Shown here: in pieces, positions 1 through 11,103 of the stretch
Numbering within the stretch: the first letter of the stretch is position 1
Layout: the number at the start of each line of letters is the position of its first letter
NCBI RefSeq assembly: GCF_964656455.1
Contig: NC_135722.1
Coordinates: forward strand, 92,561,313 to 92,625,312
DNA from: Halichoerus grypus
Lineage: Eukaryota; Chordata; Mammalia; Carnivora; Phocidae
DNA: 64,000 nt
Direction of reading: 5' to 3'
Position numbers and translations under genes: made by a program
The notes under the pieces: model-generated
What the model saw: the letters and a program-made list of their open reading frames with translations, nothing else
What the model was told of the DNA's origin: nothing
The model's database searches: none

Positions 1-204
1 GATTCTGGAAAATTACTTTTTGATGCTTTTTACAGAACTCACCAAAAATGTTTACTAGGGTTGCATCTTGTTGTGGAAAATCACATCACCCTATGTTCAT
101 CACAACAAGTGCCCTTCTTATTCCCCATCACCTACTTCACTCATCCCCCTACTCTCCTCCCCTCTGGTAACCATCAGCTTGTTCTGTATAATTAAGAGTC
201 TGTT
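1..204 (-). mobile_element. L1 3' tail fragment
   Basis: Reads as the reverse complement of a carnivore L1 3' end (ACAACAAGTGCCCTTCTTAT, CCCCTCTGGTAACCATCAGC, TTAAGAGTCTGTTTCTT). It runs off the left edge of the window and stops where the L1 at 205 begins, so the latter probably inserted into or recombined with it. Confidence 0.65.
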
Positions 205-1086
205 TCTTGGAGTTTGGAGGAAAGATGGTGGAGGAGTAGGGGACCGTATTTCAAATGGTCCCCGGAATTGAGCTGGATATCTACCAGACCACTCTGAGCA
301 CCCACAAAATCAGCCTGAGATGTAAGAAGATCTGGATCTCTACAAACAGAATAGCACAGGTGGTTGGTTTTGAGGTATGAAGTGGGGAGCCGTGATCCCG
401 CAGGCAGATATCAGAGGATAAATGGCAGCGGGAGGGTGCCTGGCCGTGGGGATCCTACACCACCGGTGAGTGACAGCCTCACGTGCTGCGGACGGGGCAC
501 AGACTCGCAGACCGGTAGCGGCAGGGAAAGGATGCTAGGGCAGCCCCCGGGGCGGGAACCAGGAGCGGCAGGGTCGCGCCTGTGAACTGGGAGTGGCTGG
601 CAGTTTTAGAAGCACAAAGGGCAGAGACGTGCCCCGACCTGGAGGCAGGACTGGGGGCGCTGCGGAGGGGTGCACAACCCAGGACGCTGCAGTTTATAGC
701 AGCACGGACAGAAACGGAGACGGTGTGGCCTGGAGAGCTCACTGAAGAACAGACTGTGGTCTCTCTGCTCTGAGGCAGAGGGTTGGAAACGGTCTCTTCT
801 GCCCTGACTCGCGGAAGAGACACGGAAAGCCGCCAGGGAAAGCCGCCAGAGAACAAAAGCCCCAAAAACTGATTCCCATTGAGCCCATCCCCCGCCACAA
901 GAGCACAGGGCAACTCCGCGGGAACAGGGTTGCCTGAGTAACAGCGCGGCAGGCCCCTCCCCCAGAAGACAGGCTGGGAAAACAAGAGGCCAGCAACCCT
1001 AAGGTCCCTAGAAAACAGGTGCATCTTGCTTGGGTTCTGGTCAATAATTTGGACTCTATACATTCCCTCAAACACCCACCAACAGA
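205..1086 (+). mobile_element. L1 5' untranslated region
   Basis: A GC-rich and relatively CpG-rich segment beginning with an AAGATGGTGGAGGAGTAGGG-like motif, typical of L1 5' UTRs, and leading directly into ORF1 at 1087. L1 5' UTRs carry the internal RNA polymerase II promoter. On the minus strand an uninterrupted 198-codon frame covers 479-1075; no function is known. Confidence 0.75.
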
Positions 1087-1977
1087 ATGACTAGGAGGAG
1101 GAGCCCCCAAAATAGAAAAGACTCAGAGATTATGACTTCTGCTGCAGATTTACAAATGGATGCAAATATAACCAAGATGTCGGAGATGGAATTCAGGCTA
1201 GCAATTGTGAAGACAATGGCTAGAATGGAGAAATCAATTAATGGCAACATAGAATCTCTAAGGGCAGAAATGAAAGCTGAATTGGCAGAACTTAAAAATG
1301 CTATCAATGAGATCCAATCCAATCTAGATAATCTAACAGCTAGGGTAACTGAGGCAGAAGAACGAATAAGTGACCTGGAAGACAATATAATAGATAAAAA
1401 GGGAAAAGAGGAGGCCAGGGAAAAACAACTGAGAATCCATGAAAATAGAATCAGAGAAATAAGTGACACCATGAAGCATTCCAATGTCAGAATAATTGGA
1501 ATCCCGGAGGGAGTGGAGAGAGAGAGAGGACTAGAAGATGTATTTGAGCAAATCGTGGCTGAGAACTTCCCTAATCTGGGGAATGAAACAAACATTTGCA
1601 TCCTAGAGGCAGAGAGGACCCCTCCCAAGCTCAAGGAAAACAAGCCAACATCCCGGCATGTAATAGTAAAACTTGCAAATCTTAGAACCAAGGAAACCAT
1701 CTTAAGGGCAGTTAGGGGGAAGAGATTCCTTACGCACAGAGGGAGGAACATCAGAATAACGTCAGACCTATCCACAGAGACCTGGCAAGCCAGAAAGGCC
1801 TGGCAAGATATATTCAGGGTACTAAATGAGAAGAACATGCAGCCAAAAATACTTTATTCGTCAAGGCTGTCATTTAGAGTGGATGGAGAGATACAGAACT
1901 TCCAAGACCGGCAGAAACTGAAAGAATATGTGACCACTAAGCCAGCCCTGCAAGAAATATTAAGTGGGGTTCTATAA
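1087..1977 (+). CDS. L1 ORF1 protein (ORF1p), intact frame
   Basis: A 296-residue uninterrupted frame matching carnivore L1 ORF1p: an N-terminal MTRRRSPQ, a coiled coil with heptad leucines roughly from residue 35 to 130 (for example EAEERISDLEDNIIDK), an RNA-recognition domain (VRIIGIPEGVER) and a C-terminal domain with STETWQARKAWQDIFRVL, ending PALQEIL. ORF1p is the trimeric RNA-binding chaperone of the L1 ribonucleoprotein. The frame is complete, but the element's ORF2 is truncated, so the element as a whole cannot retrotranspose autonomously. Confidence 0.85.
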   Translation: MTRRRSPQNRKDSEIMTSAADLQMDANITKMSEMEFRLAIVKTMARMEKSINGNIESLRAEMKAELAELKNAINEIQSNLDNLTARVTEAEERISDLEDNIIDKKGKEEAREKQLRIHENRIREISDTMKHSNVRIIGIPEGVERERGLEDVFEQIVAENFPNLGNETNICILEAERTPPKLKENKPTSRHVIVKLANLRTKETILRAVRGKRFLTHRGRNIRITSDLSTETWQARKAWQDIFRVLNEKNMQPKILYSSRLSFRVDGEIQNFQDRQKLKEYVTTKPALQEILSGVL

Positions 1978-2055
1978 AAGGAGAAAGACCCCAAGAGTGA
2001 TATACAACAGAAATTTACAGGGACAATCTATAAAAACAACATCTTCACAGGCAAC

Positions 2056-2735
2056 ATGATGACAATTAATTCATATCTTTCAATAATCACTCTCAACGTG
2101 AATGGCCTAAAAGCTCCCATAAAACGGCACAGGGTTGCAGATTGGATAAAAAGACAGGACCCATCCATATGCTGCCTACAAGAGACTCATTTTGAACCTA
2201 AAGATACATCCAGACTGAAAGTGAAGGGATGGAGATCCATCTTCCATGCCAGCAGACCTCAAAAGAAAGCTGGGGTAGCAATTCTTGTATCAGACAAATT
2301 AGATTTTAAACTAAAGTCTGTAATTAGAGACACAGAAGGACACTATATCATTCTTAAAGGGTCTATCCAACAAGAAGATCTAACAATTGTAAATATGTAT
2401 GCCCCCAACATGGGAGCAGCCATCTACATAAGCCAACTGTTAACCAAAATAAAGAGTCATATTGATAGCAATACGTTAATTGTAGGAGACCTCAATACTC
2501 CACTCTCAGCAATGGGCAGATCATCTAAGCAGAAAATCAACAAGGAAACAAGAGCTTTGAATGATACACTGGACCAGATGGACCTCATAGATATTTACCA
2601 AACATTCCACCCTAAAACAACAGAATACTCATTCTTCTTGAGCGCACATGGAACTTTCTCCAGAATAGACCACATATTGGGTCACAAATCAGGTCTCAAC
2701 CAATACCAAAAGATTGAGATTATTTCCTGCATTTC
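2056..2735 (+). pseudogene. L1 ORF2, endonuclease domain only (truncated)
   Basis: The N-terminal part of L1 ORF2p, starting at ATG 2056 after a 78-base inter-ORF spacer. The apurinic-endonuclease-like domain is readable: LNVNGL, the catalytic QETHF, GDLN where GDFN is usual, and FSRIDHILGHKSG. The frame is broken at about 2735, where a Can-SINE in antisense orientation sits; the frame called open to 2745 only reads into the SINE tail. Beyond the SINE the sequence resumes far downstream in the reverse transcriptase/C-terminal region, so most of the polymerase domain is missing. Confidence 0.8.
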
Positions 2736-2935
2736 TTTTTTTTAAGAGTTTATTAATTTATTTAAGAGAGAGGGCGCACACATGAGTGTGGGGGAGGAGC
2801 AGAGGGAGAGGGACAAGCAAACTCCACCTCAATCACGGAGTTCAACACAAGACTCAATCCCACAATCCCAAGATGACAACCTGAGTGAAAACCAAGAGTC
2901 CGATGTTCAACCGACTGAGCCACCCAGGTGTCCCA
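2733..2935 (-). mobile_element. Can-SINE (antisense)
   Basis: T-rich start followed by TTTAAGAGAGAGGG and ending GCCACCCAGGTGTCCC, the reverse complement of the SINE head. It lies exactly between two non-contiguous parts of L1 ORF2, and no clear target duplication is seen. Confidence 0.8.
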
Positions 2936-3655
2936 AAATCTGTTGCATTTCTATACACCAATAATGAAGCAACAGAAAGAAATTAAGAAAAAAATCCCAT
3001 TTACAATTGCATCCAAAATGATAAGATACCTAGGAATAAACTTAACCAAAAAGATGAAAAACCTATACTCTGAAAACTATAGAACACTCATGAAAGAAAT
3101 TGAAGATGACACAAAGAAATGGAAAGACGACAGTCCATGTTCATGGATTGAAAGAACAAATATTTTTAAAATGTTATACTACCCAAAGCAATCCACACAC
3201 TTAATGCAATTCCTAACAAAATACCATTGGCATTTTTCACAGAACTGGAACAAATTATCTTCAAATTTGTATGGAACTACAAAAGATCCTGAATAGCCAA
3301 AGCAATCTTGAAAAAGAAAAGCAAAGCTGGAAGCATCACAATTCTGGACTTGTTATATTACAAAGCTGTGGTAATCAAAACAGTATAGTAGTGGCACAAA
3401 AATAGACACGTAGATCAATAGAACAGAATAGACAATGCAGAAATAAACCTACAATTATATGATCAATTAATCTTTGACAAAGCAGGAAAGAATATCCAAT
3501 GGGAAAAAGACAGTCTCTTCAACAATGGTGTTAGGAAAACTAGACAACATGCAGAAGAATGAAACTGGACACTTTCTTACACTTTACACAAAAATAAATT
3601 CAAAATGGATTAAAGACCTAAATGTGAGACCTGAAACCATAAAAATCCTAGAAGA

Positions 3656-3832
3656 GGGGACGCCTGGGTGGCTCAGTTGGTTAAGCGGCTGCCTTCGGCC
3701 CAGGTCATGATCCCAGGGTCCTGGGATCGAGTCCCACATTGGGCTCCTTGCTCAGCAGGGAGCCTGCTTCTCCCTCTCTCTCCCTCTGCTTGTGCTCTCT
3801 CTGTCAAATAAATAAAATCTTTAAAAAAAAAA
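3656..3832 (+). mobile_element. Can-SINE
   Basis: Starts GGGACGCCTGGGTGGCTCAG and ends in an A-run. Flanked by the duplication AAAATCCTAGAAGAG, showing insertion into the L1 ORF2 remnant. Confidence 0.93.
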
Positions 3833-3947
3833 AAAATCCTAGAAGAGAACACAGGAAGTAATTTCTTTGACATTGGCCAGAGCAACTTCTTTCTAGATAT
3901 GTCTCCTGAAGCAAGGGAAGCAAAAGCAATAATAAACTTTGGGATTA

Positions 3948-4145
3948 GGGGCGCCTGGGTGGCTCAGTCAGTTAAGCATCTGCCTTCGGCTCGGGTCATG
4001 ATCCCAGGGTCCTGGGATCGAGCCCCACGTCGGGCTCCCTGCTCGGCGGGGAGTCTGCTTCTCCCTCTCCCTCTGTCTGCCGCTCTGCCTACTTGTGCTC
4101 TCTCTCTCTCTCTGTCAAATAAATAAATAAAATCTTTTAAAAAAA
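3948..4145 (+). mobile_element. Can-SINE
   Basis: Complete SINE with (CT)n and AAATAAATAAAATC tail, flanked by perfect copies of ATAAACTTTGGGATTA, inserted in L1. Confidence 0.95.
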
Positions 4146-4830
4146 ATAAACTTTGGGATTAAATAAAAAAGCTCTGTACAGTGAAGGAAACAATCAACAA
4201 AACTAAGGCAACCCATGGAATGGGAGAAGATATTTGCAAATGCCATATCTGATAAAGGGTTAGTATCCAAAATCTATAAAGAACTTATCAAACTCAACAC
4301 CCAAAAAACAAATAATCCAATTAAAAATGGGCAGAAGACATGAACAGACCTTTCTCCAAAGAAGACATTCAGATGACCAACAGACATATGTAAAGACGCT
4401 CAATGTCACTCATCATCAGGGAAGTACAAATCAAAACTACAGTGAGATATCACCTCACACCTGTAAGAATGGCTAACATCAACAACACATGAAACAACAG
4501 GTGTTGGGGAGGATGTGGAGAAAAAGGAACCTTCATGCACAGTTGGTGGGAAATGCAAACTGGTGCAGCCACTCCGGAAAATGGTATGAAGGTTTCTCAA
4601 AAAGTTAAAAATAGAACTACCTTACAATCCAGCAATCACACTATTGGGTATTTACCTAAATAATGCAAGAACACTAATTCAAACAAAACAAACAAAAACA
4701 AACCAAAAAAACAAGAACACTAATTCAAAGGGATACATGCACCCCTACATTTACAGCAGCATTATTTATAATAGCCAAGATATAGAAGCAACTCAAGTGT
4801 TCATTGATTGATGAATGGTATTTATACCAT

Positions 4831-5224
4831 TTTAAAGTCCTTATTCCTCTGTCTTCACATTTACCTTTGGACTATGTGGTAGTCAGTTTTCAATGATATC
4901 CCTTAAATATCACCTATTGCTTATATAACAGTTAATGAGCTTTTTCAACTTTCTTCTTCCCCTTTCTCTCTTCCTTATTTTAGGGCATTGCTTCTAGTTT
5001 TTTTTCAGAACAAACAACACATAACATGTGTTATATTCATATTAAAAAGTATTGTTCTATCATCATCCCAAACTTGCTCTTGTCTTAGATCTGCAATCAA
5101 ATGTATTAAATATTTACCATCAGTATTTATAATGGTGTTCCTGCAGTTCTCTTTATTGCATGAAGTTCATCTTCTAGTATATTCATCAAAAGTGGTTTAT
5201 AAATAAAGAATTCCTTGAGCTCTT
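4831..5224. other. Unassigned intergenic DNA
   Basis: AT-rich sequence without a recognisable gene or repeat. The 72-codon plus-strand frame at 4988-5206 has no recognisable features. Confidence 0.4.
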
Positions 5225-5720
5225 CACATTCTTAAAACTGTTTTCAATAGCCTTGGTACTTGCAGGCATGCTTGGTTGGATATAAAATCATCATTTCAGC
5301 TTTTTGTTCCTTAATATCTTGAAATGTTGCTTCATGCCTTGATCTATAAGTTGTGTTTGAGAAGTCTTATGTCAGTCTAATTCTTTTTTTCTTATTAGTC
5401 CCTTTTGCCTTTTCTGAGCTTGTATCTATATCTGTAATTATCATTCGTTCTTTTAATTACTTCTGTATTATCTGCTACTTCCTACCCACCAAAAGTAAGT
5501 AGAGACCTTGTATGTTTACTTCACCATAGTATTCCAGCACTTAGAACAGTAGCTCGCACATAGTATCCATGATAGTGTTTGATTACAAAAGTTTTTAATT
5601 TTTATGCAGTTTATTTTTTCTGTTATTTCCTATGCTTTTGGTGTCATAACTAAGAAATCGTGGCTGCATCCAAAGTTATAAAGACTGTCTCCTATGTTTT
5701 CTTCTAAGATGGCTATTTTA
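5225..5720 (-). mobile_element. Old L1 fragments (antisense)
   Basis: Pieces resembling old L1 in reverse orientation, such as GAGAAGTCTTATGTCAGTCT and TTTTGGTGTCATAACTAAGA followed by CTCCTATGTTTTCTTCTAAG, with an L2-like stretch near 5495-5580. Heavily decayed. Confidence 0.45.
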
Positions 5721-5789
5721 TGGAGTTTAAAATATATTTATAATAAAAGTTTATGATGATAATGTGAAATATTGTATTCAAATGGCATG

Positions 5790-5960
5790 AAGGAGACTTC
5801 TAGGGTGCTGTGAATTTCTGTTTCTTTATTTGAGTGCTCTTTACACAGGCCTGTTCTCTTTGTGAACATTTAAAAAGCTATACACTTACCATTTGTGATC
5901 TTTTCTATATGCATGTTATATTTCAAAAAAGGTTACTCAAACTTTCTTCCAAAATAAAAT
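5790..5960 (+). mobile_element. Old L1ME-like 3' end
   Basis: Reads like an ancient L1 3' UTR: a CTTTGTGAACATTTAAAAAGC stretch, then a TACACTTACCATTTGTG-like segment, then TATGCATGTTATATTTCAA and an A-rich tail. Confidence 0.5.
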
Positions 5961-6119
5961 AAAACAAAAATAAGAAAATAGCACATAAAAATAAAATAAA
6001 CTGGGCAAGGAGAATACAAGAAGAGAAATTGTAGCCAAATTTTACTTATAAAGATAGATTCAAGAATTCTAAAATAATTAGAAAATTTATTTCAGCAGTT
6101 TATTAAGACAAACATAACA

Positions 6120-6360
6120 CTACTAAAGAGGGACTTTCCCAGGAAGGCAAAGTGTTTAACAATGAGAAACAAGAGAAGAAAATTAGTTTGGGAAAATTTG
6201 TATGGGGACATCGATGAGTGCAAATTGAATTTAAAACAATCTAAAACAAATGGAGCATAATGTTAAGGCTTTATAAGTTTAGACAATAACTACACAGGTG
6301 GTTATTACATTGTTTTCTACTTTGTTTTATATGTTTGAAATATTTCACAATAAAATACAG
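6120..6360 (+). mobile_element. Old L1 3' end, copy 1
   Basis: A tail ending GTTTGAAATATTTCACAATA. The same tail, diverged, recurs at 8310-8520, so two related ancient L1 3' ends lie about 2.1 kb apart on the same strand. Confidence 0.5.
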
Positions 6361-6589
6361 AAGAATTTCCCACAAATTATAATTTATATATAAGATACAT
6401 TCTATTATTGGAATAGAAAAAAAATCAATTGATATTTCAGTAGATGCATAAAAATTTTCAATAAAGTTAAACATTTACTTTTGGTAAATTCACTCTGCCA
6501 ATGAGATATATAAGAAGTCCTTTAATTTTATGAGGCAAATATGCCAAATTCTACAGTGCATATAATACCAACTATTTGGATTATAGAGG

Positions 6590-8309
6590 CATTTTGATTA
6601 AGATGAAGAACACAGAAAGGATGCTTATTATCTTTTTTCCCATTCAACCTTATCTTGGAAGTCTGAGCCAATGAATAAGACAACACAATAAAAAAGAAAT
6701 AGGTGATATAAGTATTGGAAGGAAATAAACATCTTTTCTGCAGACAATATGTTTTCCTCCAAGGATAACCTAAGAGAGTATATAGATGAATTATAAGACC
6801 TAAAATAAGAGTTTAGTAAAGTTTCCAGATACAAAAATCAACAACTTTACACCAATAACAGGCAACTAGAAAATATTATAAAATATTTCAATTCACAAAA
6901 GCACAAAACTGCAAGTTACCTATGAATCAACCTAACAAAAGATCTCTCTAGAAAAAAAAAATCACAAAACATTGTTGAAGGACATGAAAGAAGCCCTAAA
7001 TAAATATTACCATATTTTTGGATTGGATGGATAAATATTATTAACATTATTAATTCTCCCAAATTAATTAATAAATTAATATGATTATGAATCGAATCAT
7101 TTTTGTGGAACTATACAAGCTAATCCTGCTATTTATTCGGAGACCAAAAGGCCAAGAACAAATCAAGATAATTTTGAACAAGAACAAGCACTTGAACATA
7201 TTAAACATCAACACTTTCTTTTCCTATAGTAATTAAGATTGTTGTACCATACAGGGATATAAAAATAGACCAATGAAATATGCTATAGAGATCAGAAACA
7301 GACTCACATCTATGTATTTGATACATGTAAGAGTTATGTTATAAATCAATAAGACAAGGAATTAAGCCATAAAAATGTTCTGAATAAATAGTTATTCACA
7401 TGGAAAGTAGATAAAATTGGATCTATGCCTTATGTAATTCACAAAGATTATTCCACTAAGAGTAAAGAGTAAGGAAGGATTTCTTAAACAAGACACAATG
7501 AAGCACCACTAAAAGGGAAAGGTTGATATATTGTATTACATTTCATTTGAACACCTCTGTAAAACAAAAAGACATCATAAACAAAGTTAAAACCCAAGGC
7601 ACAACCAGTTAGTATTAGTTTCCAATGTATAAGAACTACAAATCAATAAGAAATAGACAATTCATTTTTAAAAATGGTCAAACAGCAATTCACAGAAGAG
7701 GAAATCCAAAAGCTCAATAATGAAATGAGAAGGTGAGCAAACTCAGCGACTGTTCAAGTAGAGATTAAAAAAAAAAAAAAAAGACTGATTACGAAAGTGT
7801 TGGCAAGGCACGAAGAGACTAGAACTCTCATACACTGCTGGCAGAAGTATAAATTGTTAGCAGCCTTTTTTGACATCATTCTGTCAACATTTAGGTAACT
7901 TGAAAATGAAGACACTTTCTGATCCAGCTCTTCTAGTCCTAGATAAATACTCTAGAGAAACTCTAGCTCACGGACACTGTGTATAAGCACGTTTACAGCA
8001 GCACTCTATGTAACAGAATAAAAGAAAACAACTAGATTTTCATCAACTGCAGAATGAGTATTTTACATTATATCTCTACAACGGAAAACTTAACAGTAGT
8101 TTCAATGAATGAAGTAGAACAAAACTTAATGAATCACAAAACCATACATATAGTTGAGTAAAAAAAAAAAGTTGCAGAAAAATAATCTGTACGGTCTGAC
8201 TTTTAATAATCTTTGAACACTTGGAAAGCTAATCTGTATAATTTTTAAAGAGGCATAAAGTTGTAAAAATGACATGAATGTAAAGTGATCAGCAATGCAT
8301 TATTAAAAT
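6590..8309 (+). mobile_element. Old L1 ORF2/3' region
   Basis: Decayed L1 reverse transcriptase and C-terminal sequence: ACAAAAATCAACAACTTTAC, GAACTCTCATACACTGCTGG and TTTACAGCAGCACTCTATG are characteristic. No frame remains open. Confidence 0.55.
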
Positions 8310-8525
8310 TATTTTGTGAAAAGAAACAAGGGAGGGAAATGAGATTAGGGAAATTTTTAGACGAATATCACTTTTATCTATAAATTTAATTTGAAAACAT
8401 CTAAAGCAAATAGGGCATAATGTTAAAATTTCATAAAGTTGAGTGATGTGTACATAGGTGTTTATCATACTGTTTTGTATTCTGTCTGAATGTTTGAAAT
8501 ATTTCACATTAAAGTACAAGGGGTA
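8310..8525 (+). mobile_element. Old L1 3' end, copy 2
   Basis: Ends GTTTGAAATATTTCACATTA and matches the tail at 6120-6360. It probably ends the element covering 6590-8309. Confidence 0.5.
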
Positions 8526-8837
8526 GTCTATGCTATTTAAATCTTTGTGATGTATGGAGTTAACAATACAGCAAGTATTAGTTATATGATAATATTTATT
8601 ATATGAATAACAAATGTTATTAAATGGTGAGAACAAATAGAAGAAACTATTGTTCGGCAGGCCAGGATTAAAAAAAAAAAAAAAGAGCCACCCTCTGGAT
8701 CTTCTTACAGACACTAACCCGGGCACAGTCGTTAAATAATGCCAAACAAAGACAATACGTCTGTAGACACACACAGCACATAACACGCAAAGCTGTTTCC
8801 ATTAAGATAAGTATATACTGAAAGATCGAATGTCAAA

Positions 8838-11103
8838 TCACAGAGCCCAGGTTACACGACGTGTTTGGAGTTGTGTTCTGTTTGGAGAATCTTCCCTTGA
8901 ATGAACAATACTACGAGGCATTGCTGCATCTGGTGAGGAAACAACTTTAAAAGAATTCTCAGATTCCTCTATGTCCTGACGTTCTCTCTCAGGTATACGG
9001 ATGAGGGTCACGCAGGGACAAACCTTGGTGGACTGCTTGCACTCTAGGAAAGAGAGGATTCCTAGGGAAAAGAGAAGCCAGGGGAAGGTGATGAAGGAAC
9101 AACGGAGAGTCACAAAAACATGTCCCTCTGTGTCAGGAGAGAGACCCCTACCCAAAGCCCACTGGGTCCCTTTGAACTGCCTCAAACCACTGGGGAGGGG
9201 GAGGCTTTAGTGGAAGAGATGAGAAGCATATGCAAAATAGCTTAAATGCTGCACCGTCAAGAGCACCGGAGACTCATTTTGAGAGGAGATGTGCTTCTAA
9301 GTTTGTAAGTGCAATTCCAAACAAAATTTTAAATACTTTTAAGAAAAGGAGAGTCTCCAGTGTTGGCCCGTGGCCTCTTAACATCAGAAATTGCTTGTCT
9401 CTGACCTCAAAGTGCCTCGGCACCACCCTGGACACCTGTCCCTCTCCACATTAGTAAACATTCCATATCAGCCACTCTCCTTAGTCATGACTTTGATGGT
9501 TTTCTCTGTCCTGAAGTGGGGAGGGGGTGAAAGACTGTAGAAACGGCAGAAATGAGAGCTGACCTTGGAGCAAGCTTATTGAACATTTCACACAACCCTA
9601 ATCTCCAACTCTACCCTTGGAAGAACTGTCCTCGGAGAGTGAGTCCACTTGAACTTTAGCCTTTAATACTCAAGGGTTGGTACATTTTCCCCTTGCCCCT
9701 TTCCCATCCTTTTTTCCTCTCCTCTCTATCAGGGATGGACTGATTCTTATCACCCATCAGGGGCCCTGAATATACTCACCAGAGGCCATAAAGAGGCAAA
9801 CGCTTAAGTAGGCAATGAAAATGATCCAGGTGATTTTGTAACTAGAGTAGTACACGGATTGACCTTGCCTTAGCTTTTGCTGATACAGGAGGAGTGCACA
9901 GAGCAGAAGGATACCTTTTGTCCAGACAAAAGGAGAAAAAAGTCCCTTCTGAGGAACTTTGGCTCTTCTACTCAAGCCTTAACCCAAGATATGCCTGACT
10001 TCCAAGCCTCCACCCTGTCCACCTGCACCTTGTCCAAAAACCAATCCCCCTCAGTGGTAGATCCAATTCAGAAGCTGCATCTCTGAGCCAAAGAACTAGG
10101 AAGGCTGCAGCCTGGACCCATAAACCAAGTCTTTCTCCAAGCCTGTGTCAGGGGAACCAGGAAGTTACCTGTGAAGAAACTGAGGAAGACAGTGATGAAG
10201 AAGATGTGTTTAGTTTGAGGAATCAGATAAGTGAATTCCAAACCCAGGAACAAGTTATGGAAGAAGGAAAGGCTGAGAACCAAAATCATCATGATCCTGA
10301 CCACTTCCAGGCCATCTGTTGGAAAGCAGAAGCAGTGTTGAGAGAAGGACAGAGATTTCTTCTAGGCTCATTTCCACCTGAGGACCACAAATCTCTAGGT
10401 AAAAATTAGAATGAGGTAAAAAGATTTGATTAAATAATAAAGAGGGACAAGGGGAAAGAATAAAGAGGCAGGGAGCCTTAAGCTGAATGGGAGAGAACCA
10501 GAGGAAACTGCTCTCTCTTTTGGTGTCTCTATAAGCTTCTTTTTCTTCTATTCTTTTCTCAGAACAGATTTCTTGTTCAGTGCAATTCATCCTGTCCTCC
10601 TCTAGTGGCAATACAAGATATTTTCCTTGTTGCCAATGACCTTTCTTTTATGCCCTCATGTTCTAGATGCGCTGATTACCCTGCTGCTCCTGCCAACACG
10701 TCTCAGATGTTCAGCAATTAAGTCTATGACCTTCTAAACTTTTCCCCAAAATATGCAAAATGGTGAGACTGAGAGTCAGCCTTGACCATTGATTATGGAA
10801 CTGGGCACAGTGCAGCCCAGGGAAATTGCCCCAGAGAACAATGAGTAAGCTGGTGAGATAAATGGAAGTCAAGGAAAGAGGAACCCTCCCTCTCCACCCA
10901 TCTCCTTCCATAGTGTAGTTCTGACCTTCTGGCCAAAGAGGGGTGCAACATATCCAGGGATTGTGGCTTATTGTATTTTTCTTTGTTTCCCATGTCAGTT
11001 CAACCCATTCTTCTATGAGGATTCCTATCGTCATGAAGACTAAGGCCCAGGAGGAGAAGAACATGTTGAGGGCCTGGATACTTCTGAGTGATGCATTCAC
11101 CAT
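8838..11103 (-). CDS. TMEM225: TMEM225, transmembrane protein 225 (4 coding exons)
   Basis: Four exons on the minus strand: 10926-11103, 10169-10315, 9780-9914 and 8838-9061. All have GT donors and AG acceptors, and each junction is phase 1, so the 684 nt join in frame to 227 residues (the human protein is about 225). I chose the ATG at 11103 (MVNASLRSIQ) rather than the in-frame ATG at 11121 because it has a strong context (GCCATGG) and matches the known N-terminus. Exon 1 carries the first membrane segment (SSWALVFMTIGILI) and an extracellular loop ending WPE. Exons 2 and 3 carry the next segments, including FTYLIPQ and the SSYKITW motif. Exon 4 finishes the last segment and gives a hydrophilic tail ending RRVTWAL. 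Family knowledge: TMEM225 is a PMP22/claudin-like four-pass protein of sperm that binds and inhibits protein phosphatase 1 gamma through the RVxF-type motif, here RVTW. No stop or frameshift is visible. A possible AATAAA lies near 8595-8600. Identification is firm; function is by homology. Confidence 0.95.

Larger units (their letters stand above)
2936..4830 (+). pseudogene. L1 ORF2 C-terminal and 3' remnant
   Basis: The L1 continues with sequence from the ORF2 C-terminal region (CTATACACCAATAATGAAGC; YLGINLTKKM in translation) and the part reading GAATGGCTAACATCAACAAC. It is broken by frameshifts and by two Can-SINEs (3656-3832 and 3948-4145). It ends near 4830 without the usual tail, so the 3' end has been lost. 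Confidence 0.7.

Noticed and set aside
1068..1838. 256-codon minus-strand ORF opposite L1 ORF1
   Set aside because: It is the antisense shadow of the intact ORF1 frame and has the composition expected from that.
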